From Siniperca chuatsi (taxonomy: Eukaryota; Chordata; Actinopteri; Centrarchiformes; Sinipercidae): a stretch of 64,000 nucleotides of DNA. Positions 34,501 through 46,306 of the stretch are shown piece after piece. Location of the stretch: assembly GCF_020085105.1 (NCBI RefSeq), contig NC_058064.1:20189323-20253322 (forward strand), read 5' to 3'. Numbering within the stretch: the first letter of the stretch is position 1; the number at the start of each line of letters is the position of its first letter. Made by a program: the position numbers and the translations under genes. The notes beneath the pieces were generated by a model. The model had not been told where the DNA came from. It made no database searches and saw only the letters and a list, made by a program, of their open reading frames with translations.

Positions 34501-37500
34501 CATGATATGAAGGAAGAAGAGTGTTGTCAGTAGAGCCCAACCGATATGGGATTTTAGATATCGATGCGGATTTTAGAGGGGAAACATTCACCGATTACCA
34601 ATATGGCGGCCGATATAGTGAATTTTTGAGCTGGAATGAAAATTCCAACCCTTTCTGTGCGGATTGTGCACCGGTATGCCTATGCAAAGGTACTCAGAAG
34701 GCTGCTTTCTTAAACAAATAAATTTATATTCTTTAACATCTTAAATATACATTGTCAACCAATTCTAGAAATGAACACTGATTAAATAAAGAATAAATAA
34801 AAAAAATAGATAAATAAACATCAGTACTGTATGTTCAGTATCAGTCAATTACTGACGTAACAACTGGCCATAGCATAGAGTAACAGTGTACTTGGCTAAG
34901 CACGGGACTGTTTAGTTAATGATGTACATGTACTGATGTGTTTTCACTGAGGTTTTGTTGTGATGTGTTTATCTGTTAGCTTAATCTGGTAGCCGCAAGC
35001 TAAGTTTGTTAGTTTATGTTATGCTTCACACAGTCTTTGCATGCTCACTAACTCCTTTTAACTTGGCACCGTTATCCTAAACAGACCACACACACATATA
35101 CATCTCTAATTGTCCCTTTTAAACACAACGACACCCGGCAGAGAGTAACTTTAAAGCTCCCGCTTCACGTGTTTTTTTGTTTCTGACCACGGATGCAGAA
35201 TAAAGAAACACACACACATTCCTTTTGGCGCGCACCGAGACCTGTACACACACATACATACACATACACACACACACCTTTTGTTCTGTAGTTTAGAGTT
35301 AGCTTTCATATTGTGTGTTTTGCTTTATTATCTTTTAATAAATGCTTGTGTATAATTATGCTGGTTTCTTTAATGTTGCACAACAGTGAATAATTTGCCA
35401 ACCTCTTCTATGTTGAACTCCAAATCCTTCAACCTACCAGCTATCAATGGTAATTTGGTTATAGTTATTAATTTAATTATTAATCTGAGTTCCAGTGCAC
35501 TCTGCTGGATAAACGTTGTAGTAACACCAATATAATAAGACAGTACTGCCTAATATACTGAAATGAAAACAGTTTTATATTGGTTATGTCGGCATATGGC
35601 GCATATGGGATAACATGTACGCCGATACCGATATATCTGCGATAGGCCAATATCGCTGACCAATAAATCGGTTGGGCTCTACTCGTCAGTTGTCTCACTG
35701 TCAGGCTGCATCACTGATGGATTTTAAAAGTTCTTGAGCAGCTGAATGTTTATCCTCACGGCTCACCCCGGCTTCTCACTAATCTGTTCAGCCCTGTAGC
35801 TCCCCAAATAAAGTCTCATTCATTTAATCATTTATTAAAGTAAATATAACATGCAGAATTGTGCTGCCCATTTTGCCCAGTCTAACAGCACACATGTTAA
35901 GAAAATGACAAGACATTAAGTTGTGACGGTCACTTTAATCTGTTATTGACTCCAGTGCTGTATATAAAGCCGTTTTGCTGGATATGCATACTGAAAGCAG
36001 TTGGAATGAATGAAAGCTGAACATGTATGTCTGACGATTAATGCGGTTTTCATGTGTTTTTTCTCTATTGCTCCACAAAGAGGAGACAAATCCTCAATGA
36101 ACACATATTTCATAGACTCCTCTGACATGAGAAGAACATCTCCCCTGTAATCTCGAACTGTCTCATTCACAGTATTTCACTGTTTATTACACTGATTTAA
36201 TTTCCTCGTGTTTCAGAAATGTTTATTGAATGAGAAGTGTATTACAGTGCTGGTTTAAAGAGGTTGAACAAGAGATGGATTTAATCTGTCTGGGTTTGTG
36301 TGTGCCGTAGCCTTTCTGGTAATGTGGCAGCATTCATGTTGCCGAAATGTTACTTGAAATGATTCGGGAGCTTATTCAAACATGAAACTGACATGTGAAA
36401 TTGCCAGCACTTTATAAAAGTGTATGTCTGAAAGAGGCTGGACATGATAGTTGGTGTGTTTGCACTGCTGTCTACAGTGCCCCATGTTCTTTAAAGGTAA
36501 ATTTAGATGCACAAACAACAGGGCCTGCATCTATTGATCTATAAATTGAGGAAGATGTGTCAGCAGTTCTGCTATTTTACAGGAAGAAAATGAAGAAGAA
36601 TTGGGAGCGGGCTGTGAGCTTCCTCTCAGCCAACGAGTCCAGGATTCGAACAGAGACTCAGAGGATTGGTGGAGCGGACTTCCTGGTCTGGAGGTGGATC
36701 CAGCCTTCTCTCAGTTGTGACAAGACCTCCTTGATGCCCTCCAAAGTCTGGCAAGGAAAAGGTACCACACTAAAAATATTGTGGCTCCAGAGAGCATTGC
36801 ACTCAAACGTAGCAATGACTCCTTCAGAAACCTGAAAAGCAAGGTATCATGGGTAAACAGACATTTACAGCTGATAGGCAACCGCACACCATCACTACCA
36901 CTCCAAATTTCCTGGCAATAAATGTTTAGTAAACAAGCTACTTCTAAGGGCCCCAGCATGCTCCATGTGAGCTGATTCAGGAATTCAAATCTACCTCATT
37001 TTGTCTGTCTTTCTCTCTGTCTCTTTCTGTCTGTCTGTCTCTTACTCTCCCAAGCTTCCTGTCTGTCTGTCTCTCAATCTCACACTTTTCCTGTCTGTCT
37101 TTCTGTCTTTCTCTCCTCTTCAATGAACTCCATTTCTACTACTCTACATCCATCCAACCACTTTCAAAAATTCCAAATATTCAACTCAATTAGGACATGC
37201 CAGTATTACTTTTCTCATTCATGCCTTTCATACTTTCCAAAATATTCCAGGTTTTCCAGGAAATTTTCCCATTCAAATGACTGGACAAAATGTTCAAAAT
37301 TTCAACATTTACCCACTTTTTCAGCTCTTAACTACTCATAGTTTTAGCTAGAAACTCCATTCAACAACATCAAAATGTTCCACAACTTCCATACATTCTG
37401 GGTATTATTCAACTTTTCAAATATCATTAAAACTATTCAACTTTGTTTGAAGTAAATTTATAATGGGAGTCAATTAGAAAAACCTTTAAACTCACTCAAC

Positions 37501-38210
37501 TTCAACCTCTTCCCAGTCATTCATACATTCACGTAGAAATGCCATTCAAACTTTAAAACATTCACAATCCTTGGGACTTTATCACACTAATTCAACTTTT
37601 TCATATCTTTCATACTTTTTACAGAGTCAGTTTAAGTTTCATGCAGTTTTCAGTCCTTTTCTGAGTTTATAATGGGTGTGTATCGGGTGGAATGTTCAGA
37701 GCTAGAGTTGGTGACATCATCGCTAGAGTGCAGAGAAGTAAAATCTCATTCCCACAATTTTCACTCCTCATACATAATTTTACATCAAAAAGTAGGAAAA
37801 TGTGTGCTGGTCGCAGGCATGTAACTATGGAATCAAACAGACTCACACAGTTGCCACAGAGCTTCAAAGTGACAGCATTGACAGCCAACTGCTGTATAGA
37901 CTTTCATATTAACTGAGACCAGCATTTTCAGGAGGGAGGAAGAAACCAGGACATTTCTAAATTGCTCAAATGGACACATTTTTGATACTACACACACACA
38001 AATCACACATAGCCTCTTCAAGAGTTTCTCCTCTCTCTTAAGATATCTTAACTTAGCCGATAAGAGTAACGGTCTTTGTGGTAGAAGCACGAGTATGATG
38101 CGCTTGAAATGAACTCTGTCGGCCAGGAGTCACACAGCAGTTACATCACCATGGCAAACTTTGATCTCAGGAGGGACACACAGCTGATTGAGATTAGCTA
38201 ATTAGTGCAG

Positions 38211-38253
<43 letters not shown>

Positions 38254-38568
38254 TTCTGTCTTTGTAGGGATTTTTAATGATATACAGACACACGCACACA
38301 CACACACAAAGTGTCATTTCTGTTTTTCAAAATGAAATCCCAAGATGGTAACCTTAAAAATAGAGGCCTCATAGAGTGACTGTATCTTAACAGGAAACTC
38401 AGGATGAGGCCTTTTTTTTTTTCAAAATATAAGTTCCGAACGGTCACTATATGTTAACAGGAAATAAGGAATGGATCTAGTTTTTCATAATCAAAGCCCC
38501 AGACAGTAACTGTATCTTAATAGGAAGCCTAACCAAACAGTATAGGCGAAACAGGTCCCTCGAGGCAC

Positions 38569-38604
<36 letters not shown>

Positions 38605-41095
38605 CCTTTGACTGCAGCTGATGACACACAGCTAATTGAGATGAGCTAATTAGGTTCGACACACACATACAGGTCTTTGACATTTTCAGACTTTTTCAAG
38701 TATTTTATTAAGGTTTACAAACTCCATTCAAACCTTAAAATGCCCCACAGATTTTATACATTATTGGTATTATTCAATTTTTAAATCCCATTCATACTAA
38801 TTAGACCATTTCTCACTTTTCCAAGTCTTCATACTCCTTTCTAAAAAATTTCAGCCCACAATCTTCACGACACTTGGGACTTTCTCACGTTAATTCAACT
38901 TTTTCATATCTTTTAGCTAGAAACTCCATTCAAACCTTAAAATGCTCCACAGATTTTATACATTATTGGTATTATTCAATTTTAAATCCAGAAATTCAGT
39001 TTAGTGTCAGCTTTTAAACAATCCGTAAAATATTCCATATCTTTCATACATTATTGGTACTCTTCAACTTTTAAAGCCAGCAATCCAGTTTAGCGTCCGC
39101 TTTTCAACATCCAGCATTCATACCACACATTCTTCAGAAATTGCCTTCTCTAGTTTTCTTCTGGTCTTTACAAATATGTTGGTTATCTGATTATCTGTGT
39201 GTTTTTGGAAGGAAGCGGAGGAAGTGATTGGGTCTGGTTTCCCACTGACCAAAGAGCCAATAATCATCAAGGAGCCGCACACAGCATGGCCTTGATGTTT
39301 CAAATTTCGTGCTGGCCGGACGTAATTGTGGAGGTTTGTGGGCATGCGTTTGCGCGGCCCGTCGCAAGAAGCATGCAGCCAGCTTCCACAATACCTTGTA
39401 GTTGACAGGCCCTGGTTATCATGTCATCATGCAGTGTGAACCAAAACAAAGCAAAGTGAACTTGTTCAATGTTGTTCAGATCCAAGAAAACAAACTCTCA
39501 CTGTGATTCCACCGTACCTGCCAGTTAACACATGTTCACTGGACTGTACTGAACCAGCTACGTGTTCTGACATGATCATCAGTTCATTGAGATTTTGTCT
39601 CTCTCCTTCAGCTTTCCCTCTGGACCGGAGGAATTCACCTCCCAACAGCCTGACTCCATGTCTGAAGATCAGAAACATGTTTGACCCAGTCATGTGAGTA
39701 CCTGTCTCTGCTGCTTGTTTGATGCATTGTCAGGAACTACCAAACTTAGTCTTTTGACTTTCTGCTTGTAACTTTCATTGTATTTGTGTTTTCAGGGAGG
39801 TGGGGGAGAACTGGGATTTAGCCATCCATGAGGCCATCCTGGAGAAGTGCAATGACAACGATGGCATCGTCCACATCGCTGTTGACAAGAACTCACGAGA
39901 GGTATACCCCTATGAGTATATCCTATGTGCTATGAGTGATGAGCACACTTTGACGTCACATCTCCATGCTGTTAGTTGCTGTGATGTCACACTATGCTTC
40001 CTGCTCTCTCCACAGGGCTGTGTCTATGTGAAGTGTCTCTCTGCAGAGCACTCGGGGAAAGCCTTCAAGGCACTTCATGGCTCCTGGTTTGATGGTAAAT
40101 TACACACTTAATAACATTTATATTTAGAGTACATCAGCAGTAAAAAAAAAGAAAAAAACAAAGGACTGTTTATGTGGGTGTGTTGCTACAGGCACAGGTG
40201 AGAAGATGATATACGCGAGTTGTGAAGGCTGGTCAGTCAGACAGGTCTGCTCAGTGTGATTTTGTTGTTTTGGGGGGGGCTTGAGAGAGGTTCAAACCCA
40301 GCCTATTTGTACAGCTCCACACGACTGACCAATCCCTGTGTAAAGTAGCTGTGATCATCATGTTTTGGAAAGTTACAGGATGCAGCCCCCATATTTCGAT
40401 GGCAGAAAGTTTGGTAGGAGGGGGTTTCAGATGCTGTTGGACCATCTGACAACACTTCATTTGAAGCATACAGAGGCTTTTAAGGCCTTGTTCATATTGA
40501 CAATCAGTGAGCAGTGTTTTGGTGTCTGATGTTTTCTTCAGAGTCTTCACACTCATGGGCATAACAGTCAAACTCGACTGTCTGGATTGTATTTCAACTT
40601 TTCACCTGTAGCAATACACCCACACCTACACGGCTCCTCGTGCTATTTTTAACATGTCCATCATCTCCAACACTGAGCAGATAACAGTACTTGTATGTGG
40701 GAGGATTTTGGAAATGTTGAAACAGCAGTAGAAGGTGACGTGTGGTGACAAACGTTAGCGTCCTGCCTGCAGCTTTTGACTCACTGGTTGAGATGTTGGA
40801 TCTTGGATGAGTGTTCCTGTAGCCCCCCCCCCCTAAGGGGAAACTGTAAACTCTAATGTGATGCTAGCTCCGTGTGTTGAAGGGCACTGGTCAGTGACAT
40901 GCTCCTGCTTTTGGTTTGACAGGTAAGTTGGTGACGGTTAAGTATCTTCGTTTGGACCGATACCACCAGCGCTTCCCACAGGCCCACAGCTGCAGCACAC
41001 CCCTGAAGGCCTCCAGTCTCCAACTGAACACCACAAGCACCATGAACACCCACCTGCAGCACCGCAGCTCAGCCAACTGTTCAGGTCTCTCATGA
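24062..41095 (+). CDS. lemd3: LEMD3 / MAN1 inner nuclear membrane protein (13 exons)
   Basis: Inner nuclear membrane protein that binds BAF through its LEM domain and receptor SMADs through its C-terminal RRM-like domain, damping TGF-beta/BMP signals (family knowledge). Coding exons: 24062-25385, 27028-27068, 28544-28613, 29096-29169, 31352-31431, 31552-31697, 33023-33124, 34057-34159, 36583-36761, 39612-39693, 39796-39901, 40016-40094 and 40923-41095. These give 2559 nt, or 852 residues plus TGA (human 911, also 13 exons). Residues 5-45 are the LEM domain ([20 protein letters not shown]). A Ser/Asp/Glu-rich linker runs to about 400, followed by TM1 at about 408-428 ([19 protein letters not shown]). 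TM2 is at about 566-589, then a winged-helix part ([35 protein letters not shown]), then the RRM ([44 protein letters not shown]). All junctions are GT/AG and keep frame. Confidence 0.97.
25840..25935. repeat. Repeat shared with hAT MITE at 53.5-54.1 kb
   Basis: TTTCAGCACAGACAGGAAGG, then TTGACAAGACATCAGCCTGA and GCTGGCTAGCTAGCG, match in order 53670-53775 (TTTCAGCACAGTCAGGGCAG, TTGACAAGACATCAGCCTGA, GGCCAGCTAGCG). It lies in LEMD3 intron 1 and is probably the interior of a decayed copy of the same MITE family. Confidence 0.6.
27535..28435. mobile_element. hAT-type non-autonomous element
   Basis: The left end reads TAGAGTTGTCCCGAGGCGAT; the reverse complement of the right end reads TAGGGAGGTCCCGATCAAGT. 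The subterminal sequence (AAAATCCGATCC and ACTCGGATTGGGACC) also mirrors. These are the ends of a hAT group common in fish. The flanking octamers CTAGACTG and CTACATTT agree at only 5 of 8 positions, so the duplication is eroded. It has no transposase and lies in LEMD3 intron 2. Confidence 0.6.
30236..31034 (-). mobile_element. Rex1/Babar-like LINE fragment
   Basis: The minus strand from 31034 encodes reverse-transcriptase motifs [37 protein letters not shown] and [12 protein letters not shown] (the [10 protein letters not shown] block). After about 30840 the frame leaves the RT. The sequence down to 30236 matches a conserved fish LINE 3' region (CAGCCTGAGGGAAGAAGCTG, GTGGTGCGGATGCTTCTGTA). 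It therefore has an internal deletion and is dead. Antisense in LEMD3 intron 4. Confidence 0.75.
31494..31549. repeat. (TG)n tract abutting LEMD3 exon 6 acceptor
   Basis: TG repeats with three TC interruptions run straight into the CAG that precedes exon 6 at 31552, so they take the place of a normal pyrimidine tract. A shorter TG run (33007-33019) does the same before exon 7. Confidence 0.9.
34531..35681. mobile_element. hAT-type non-autonomous element, intact ends
   Basis: The 15-bp perfect terminal inverted repeat TAGAGCCCAACCGAT starts at 34531, and its complement ATCGGTTGGGCTCTA ends at 35681. Flanking octamers GTTGTCAG (34523-34530) and CTCGTCAG (35682-35689) match at 6 of 8 positions, as expected for an aged hAT target duplication. 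It is 1151 bp with no transposase. The ends mirror each other with CCGATAT/ATATCGG motifs. Located in LEMD3 intron 8. Confidence 0.85.
38215..38249. repeat. (CA)n microsatellite
   Basis: About 17 CA units. A further CA run is at about 38289-38307. Confidence 0.95.
38571..38603. repeat. (CA)n microsatellite
   Basis: About 16 CA units inside the degenerate repeat field of LEMD3 intron 9. Confidence 0.95.
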
Positions 41096-43340
41096 GATGA
41101 GCATTAGCATTAGATTTAGCATTTGCCCTCCCAGCATGACGGCACCAGTCTGCTGCTGCTCCTTCACTGCTTTATAACGGGGAAGACTTCAGTCTGTGTC
41201 ACAGGAGAGCTTTTTTTTTTTCGTTTGTTTGTGTTTCTTTTTTCAACACAGGATCTTTGCAAGGGAAGCTGTTCAGCGGTGCAGTGCTTGTTTTCTATAA
41301 TCTTTGTATTACAAATGTCATGGATTTAACAAGGAAGCAAAGTTCTTCTGGAATATTTAAGATGTGTGCAGAGGCTCCAACCCTCCCTCCTTATCTTCCA
41401 CAGTCTAACTGACGCCATGATGGAGTTCATTAGGGCACTGTATGGAAATGGCTGCATGTATCAGAGTATGCATCTATGTAAGCTTTCAGTACCACAGTGT
41501 GGGTGTTAATTTCCTGAAGATGTATTCTGTTATTATCATTCTGATTATTATTTAGTCAAGTGAGGAAGGCATGCAGACTTGTAGAGGGTGTGCTGTAAAT
41601 ACATGTGAATGGTGGCACAAGCTTTATTACATCCTCTGTAAAGCAAACCATGAGCTCACATTTTTCTTGCTGCTCACTTACCACAGCAGAGTACATCTGT
41701 AACCAGAGGCAAACACTCCCAAAGAGGCTGCAACAGCACCGATACACACACACACACAACAGTTCAGCTGATAGAACAGGGCAATAGTGAGGATGTTGAC
41801 TCAGCCACTGTGTTTGTTGTTTGCTCCATATATTCCATGTACGGCCTTTTTCTTTCCCTTTGTCCCTGATTTTGTTATAGCATCCAGCAGTGCTCCCAAA
41901 CGTTTGAGCGATATACCAGAATCAGGGAGTGTACCTGTAACAGTCACCTGAAGTTTTCTTCTCCAGATATAACCCAATATATTCCCTAGTTATTATTATT
42001 ACTTATTATTTTGATTATTTACCTCTTTCAAGTCGGGTCATTTTCACTGTCGGCGCGTCCCCGTCATTGAATTGTATTTCCAAACCTGTTCTGAATGAGT
42101 GGTGTGTATTGTCATCTCTCTGTGTACATGACCAACAGGCCAGAGGAGCACACACACACACATACACACTTCAGGATGTTTCATGCCCGGCTTAAGATCT
42201 GTGTTCATCTCACTTCGGTGGGACAGCTGTTTCCTGTGATGATGGAACCTGACTGTCGCTACTGGTCTTTGATCATGTCAGCCTCTTGTGATGATGCCAC
42301 CACTCTTTTTGTCATAAGGTGCACTGCGAGGATGTTGACAGTTTGTAATACTCAATTCCAAATATTCCGACCCCTGTACGGAGACTGCATTGAACTTAGG
42401 GATTCCTGATTGCTTGTGTGTTTTTACAGTACCTGTGTATTCAGAAAATGCTAAAAATCCAGGAGTTGCCAGACATGACTTAATTTTTTTATGCAGTGAA
42501 TTGAAAGTTGTATTCAGTATTTGTAGTGTACAAATGATGCACATTTCAAATGTTCAAAACCTGCCGCAACAGTTTGCAGCAGACAACCCAACTGTGCCTT
42601 ACATTTGTGTTTTTTAAGACTGGCACTGCATTACTGGAGAATGTTCTGGATTTAAGAAATGTTGAAACAGTTTAAAGGGTGAGTAAGGCCTGCCATAGAT
42701 GTAGTTTTGGTAGAGTTTGACATCTTCAAATTTGGTATTTTGTAGCAGTTTCATTTGATATTAAACCAAATGCTTCTCTCTATTTATTATGTTTTTAAAT
42801 CAGCCGTGGTGATGTACTATTTTAATGTCACTAGACCTGTTACATATGTGTCATAACTTTTTTTTTTTTTCATGAAGACGTCGATTCATCGGCCTTACAT
42901 CCTCTTCCAAACGTCAGGATGTGTAAAACAACAAAATAAAGTGAACACTTTCAGAAATAAGCCAGTTGATGGTGCATCACTGCAATATATTTTTGTACGT
43001 CTCCAGCAGCATGGTGCACCTGCAGCTTCTCAGCCCACACTTACTGTAATGAGGCTGAATGTAAATGTTGGTTTGATGTGACGGCACTTCTCCAGGCTGT
43101 GCTCCACCTTTAAATGTATCCTCATGGATGTATTTTATGTAAACACTGTACATTGATATAACTGTAATATGTACTATTATATGCAGCTTTATTTCCATTG
43201 CGTTGTATGTTTGGAGTTACCAGTGTCCCTAACCTGCTAGCCAGAGGGGGGAGGTGTACAATACTACAGACATTTAAAAATATACAGATGTTTTAATGTA
43301 ATTTGTCAATTGTACAAACGGCTCAAATTAAAGGTTTATT
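41096..43340 (+). other. lemd3: LEMD3 3' UTR region
   Basis: Mostly unique sequence after the LEMD3 stop, with no other exon. AATAAA occurs at about 42934-42939, and a later ATTAAA at about 43328 is followed by a GT-rich stretch; either could end the transcript, giving a 3' UTR of about 1.8-2.2 kb. Short CA runs (41745-41758, 42150-42164) and a T-run at 42859 lie within it. Confidence 0.45.
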
Positions 43341-43375
43341 AGGAGTTTTTAAATTGTGTTGTTTTTCTGTCATTT

Positions 43376-43402
43376 TCACACACACACACACACACACACA
43401 CA
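43376..43402. repeat. (CA)n microsatellite
   Basis: About 13 CA units just beyond the likely LEMD3 transcript end. 43403-43880 is AT-rich with no gene recognised. Confidence 0.9.
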
Positions 43403-43893
43403 TCACACTGTCATGATCGGTATTCAGGTATTGCCTGCTGTCGAATCTGCTTTATTGACTGAGACAGTATTTCCTGCTTGGTAATCTAATGTATGCAGAC
43501 CCAAAGTGCTCAATATTAAATAAACAAGACATTATGAAATAAATAAATATTCATATGGCTATATACAGACAATATATATATATATAAGTCCAATCCAAAA
43601 AGTTTTTAAAACCCAGCTCATTATCATGAAGTGTTGCTGTTTTAGTTTATTGCAGGTCATTTTAATTTCATTCCAGCAGTTTTTATTTCTAAATGGCCTT
43701 TTCCCAAACTCAGTTTGAAATAACATTTGAGTTTTAAAAGAATGTTGGATTATTTCACAATTTAATGATTACATTATATATTTAGTTTGCATTTATTCAT
43801 GTGATTATGTCACAACTTATATTGACCACGTCATGGAATAGACAAATAACTTTGAATTATTGTTACATGAAAGTGTCATTAGCTGTGTCCACA

Positions 43894-44263
43894 CACGTGA
43901 CGTGCCGCTTCACGCAGCTCCGTTAGCTCCATCAGTCCGAGCTGCTTCCTGTCTACTCGGCTGCTGTTTTAGTCGCTTTATTCGTGTTGAAGAAAACGTT
44001 TTAGTTGTTAAATGAAATGAGAATTGGTTGTAGTCCGCTTGCATCATGCTGTGACGAGGCTGCTATCTAATGCCAAACGGAAACCGAGAGAGGTCCTGCC
44101 CATACTTGGAGATGTGCGTCTGCTGTCTTGGGACGGGTCGGGTTCGCCTTGTAGACAGCGCGTCTGCTCCAGGTCCAGTCTATGTGCCGACCTGACGCGG
44201 GAAGACTATCGCTAGCGACACAACACTTGACCGTCAGCGTCGCGTTTCTGCTGCTTTTCTCCG
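43894..44263 (+). promoter_or_regulatory. msrb3: Candidate MSRB3 promoter and noncoding first exon
   Basis: An island with locally raised CpG content in AT-rich surroundings. It starts with CACGTGACGTG (43894-43904, E-box/CRE-like) and ends in a GT at 44264 (CCG then GTATGG) that could serve as a splice donor. It lies on the plus strand, downstream of LEMD3 and upstream of the MSRB3 leader exon, which itself seems to begin at an acceptor (56654). The open frame across it from 44024 starts only with TTG and matches nothing I know. Assignment to MSRB3 is inference from position. Confidence 0.35.
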
Positions 44264-44640
44264 GTATGGAAGTGTCTTTTGTATTTTTGGACTAACGCTA
44301 ACTTCCTAACAACACTTCCTGTTCAACATGGCACAGGCCTGCTGGTGATTCAGGTTAAGTCAGTAGTCAGCCGCGGGCCTCGGGAGTTTGGAAAACCAAG
44401 CCTGTAGTATTTCATAGTTTTACCTTGTAATCCATGTTCTGTGATGACGTCAGAAACCAAATATTTTGAGTTATATTCGGTATAAAGTTCACTTGGGGGA
44501 AAAATATAAGTTTAGTTTTTCCAAAACCCATTACATAAACCCTTCCATTCCTGATGCTGAAGCTCAGAACAAGGCGTTCCAAAGTGCTACACCTTACTGA
44601 CATCTAGTGGCAGTGGCTGCCACAGCAGCTTTACTTCTCC

Positions 44641-44688
44641 ACGGACAGCAGAACGGACAGCAGTACGGACAGCAGTACGGACAGCAGT
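44641..44688. repeat. 13-bp tandem repeat
   Basis: Four copies of ACGGACAGCAGTA (one with GA instead of TA), uninterrupted. Confidence 0.85.
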
Positions 44689-45247
44689 GTGCTCATGAGC
44701 TGCTCCGCGAATTGGATGCATGTTGGCTTACCGGTATCCAGGTGTAACATGAACGTCTGCCTCTGTTTTACCTATGAAACTTACGGTTTAGTATGTGGCA
44801 AAGTTCTTTGGCTACTAGAAAGTCACATTTATCCATAACAGCTTACTTGGATTTATTGTTAGTGTATTGTAGCTTGTTACAATGTACAATGTCCAATCAT
44901 AACTGTGTGTGAAGTAATATCCTTAACTAAAGCAAGACCGGAGAGGGGGGGTGGGCAACTGATGTAAGCTCAGAATGTAAAAAGTGCAGGCTTGAAACAA
45001 TTTTAAAGGGCTTTACAAATACTTTGTGAGGTAGGAAATACATTCAAGCCATTGTTGATGTTATTAGTAATAACTGTGCTTTTCATACTATGACAAGTAA
45101 AAATGTCTGCTTTGAAAAAGGCCTATGCCAGGGTTCCCCAATTGTCAAAATTATATCAAGCATGCCAAGCCAAGGGCCAAAACGTCTGGGGGGGTTTCCA
45201 TTCATGCCAGTAAAAGTTGTTTTATGTGCAGATGTTGCTGCTATCAC

Positions 45248-45294
<47 letters not shown>

Positions 45295-46016
45295 TATAGT
45301 GGGGGTGGTAGTAGTAATAATTTTGGCCTGGGATCCTCAAAACCTGGGTTGAGGGTCACACAAGAAAAAAATGCACTCTTGATACAAAAAAAGTCCAAAA
45401 CCAACAATTTAATTATGTATACACACACACACACACACACACATACACACACACACACTGAAAGAGACAGAGAGAGAGAGTCAGTTTGTCACTTTTAAAA
45501 TATGAGGTTAAATAACACAACAACACATTATTAGTTTGACACTTAAAATGAGCTTACCAAATAATATCAGGCTATAAAAACCAAATGGTCTTATTTGCTT
45601 TTCTTGCGGCAAACAATATAATTTGCTTTTATGCTTTTATTTTAATTTCTTTTTCTATTGTTTAATTGCTGTGTTACATCTGACCAACTGTAGTCTGCTG
45701 TTTTTAGTAGTACTGCCTCTCCCACTGTTTCCGTTCTCTCATTTTATCTGTTTGTTCTTTTTAATTAAGCTCTGTTGCATTTGAACTATGAAAGTGTACA
45801 CACACTGTAAATGGATGATGACTGATGAAGTGAGAGCTTCTGATGTCGGGCCTGGATTCTGTTGTGGCAGTCCTGAGGCACTGGCCAAGATGTGCACTGG
45901 AGAGTCTGGTTCTTTCCTGGTTCTTGATAGAGTTAATTGAAGAAAACTATACATATGTACGTGGAGGGAAACATTGTGAGTGGGCGCATTGCAATAGCTC
46001 TGCAGTCCACCAGCCG
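44689..46016. other. Intergenic with two microsatellites
   Basis: No gene is recognised. (ATT)n lies at 45249-45293 and (CA)n at 45420-45458, followed by a GA-rich run to 45480. Frames through them (IIIII, HTHTHT) are artefacts. 45840-46016 may be the start of the hAT relic that follows. Confidence 0.45.
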
Positions 46017-46306
46017 TCAGCTGAAACAGACCGGCTGTCTCAAGAGGAGGAGGAGGAGGATGTCACCTGAGCGTTTAGGGGAGCTTTCAAATCGTTCCTT
46101 GAAGTTTTCTGCCAGACTCGTCACTAAATGCTTCATCGTTGGATCCTCGCGCACTTTGTTCTTCTCGCAGTGCTCCCGCAGACATGGAAAGTGCAGTTTT
46201 CTCCCATGAATGTCTCGCTCCAAAAGGTTCAGCTTTGACCGGAAAGCTTCAGCCGCCTCGTACATGTCCGCAACAGTGTGGTTCTTGCCGTGCAATTGCA
46301 GATTAT

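Larger units (their letters stand above)
37120..39130. repeat. Degenerate repeat field in LEMD3 intron 9
   Basis: Many diverged copies of CTCCATTCAAACCTTAAAAT, then CCACAGATTTTATACATTAT and TGGTATTATTCAAT occur, most clearly at about 38720-38790, 38925-38990 and 39025-39085, with older forms at 37367-37480. Between them, 38330-38530 holds three copies of a GTAACTGTATCTTAACAGGA-type motif. Two CACAGCTRATTGAGATKAGC copies also occur, at about 38180 and 38628. This looks like a compound repeat inserted near CA microsatellites. Confidence 0.6.

Noticed and set aside
37120-39130. Regular spacing of repeats as a CRISPR-like array
   Set aside because: Units are diverged, irregular and AT-rich, in an intron of a vertebrate gene; no cas genes exist and the DNA is eukaryotic.
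44024-44215. Open frame of 63 codons in the CpG-richer island, as a possible small protein or MSRB3 leader
   Set aside because: It starts with TTG rather than ATG, has no hydrophobic leader or donor in the right phase, and matches no family; better seen as part of a noncoding first exon.
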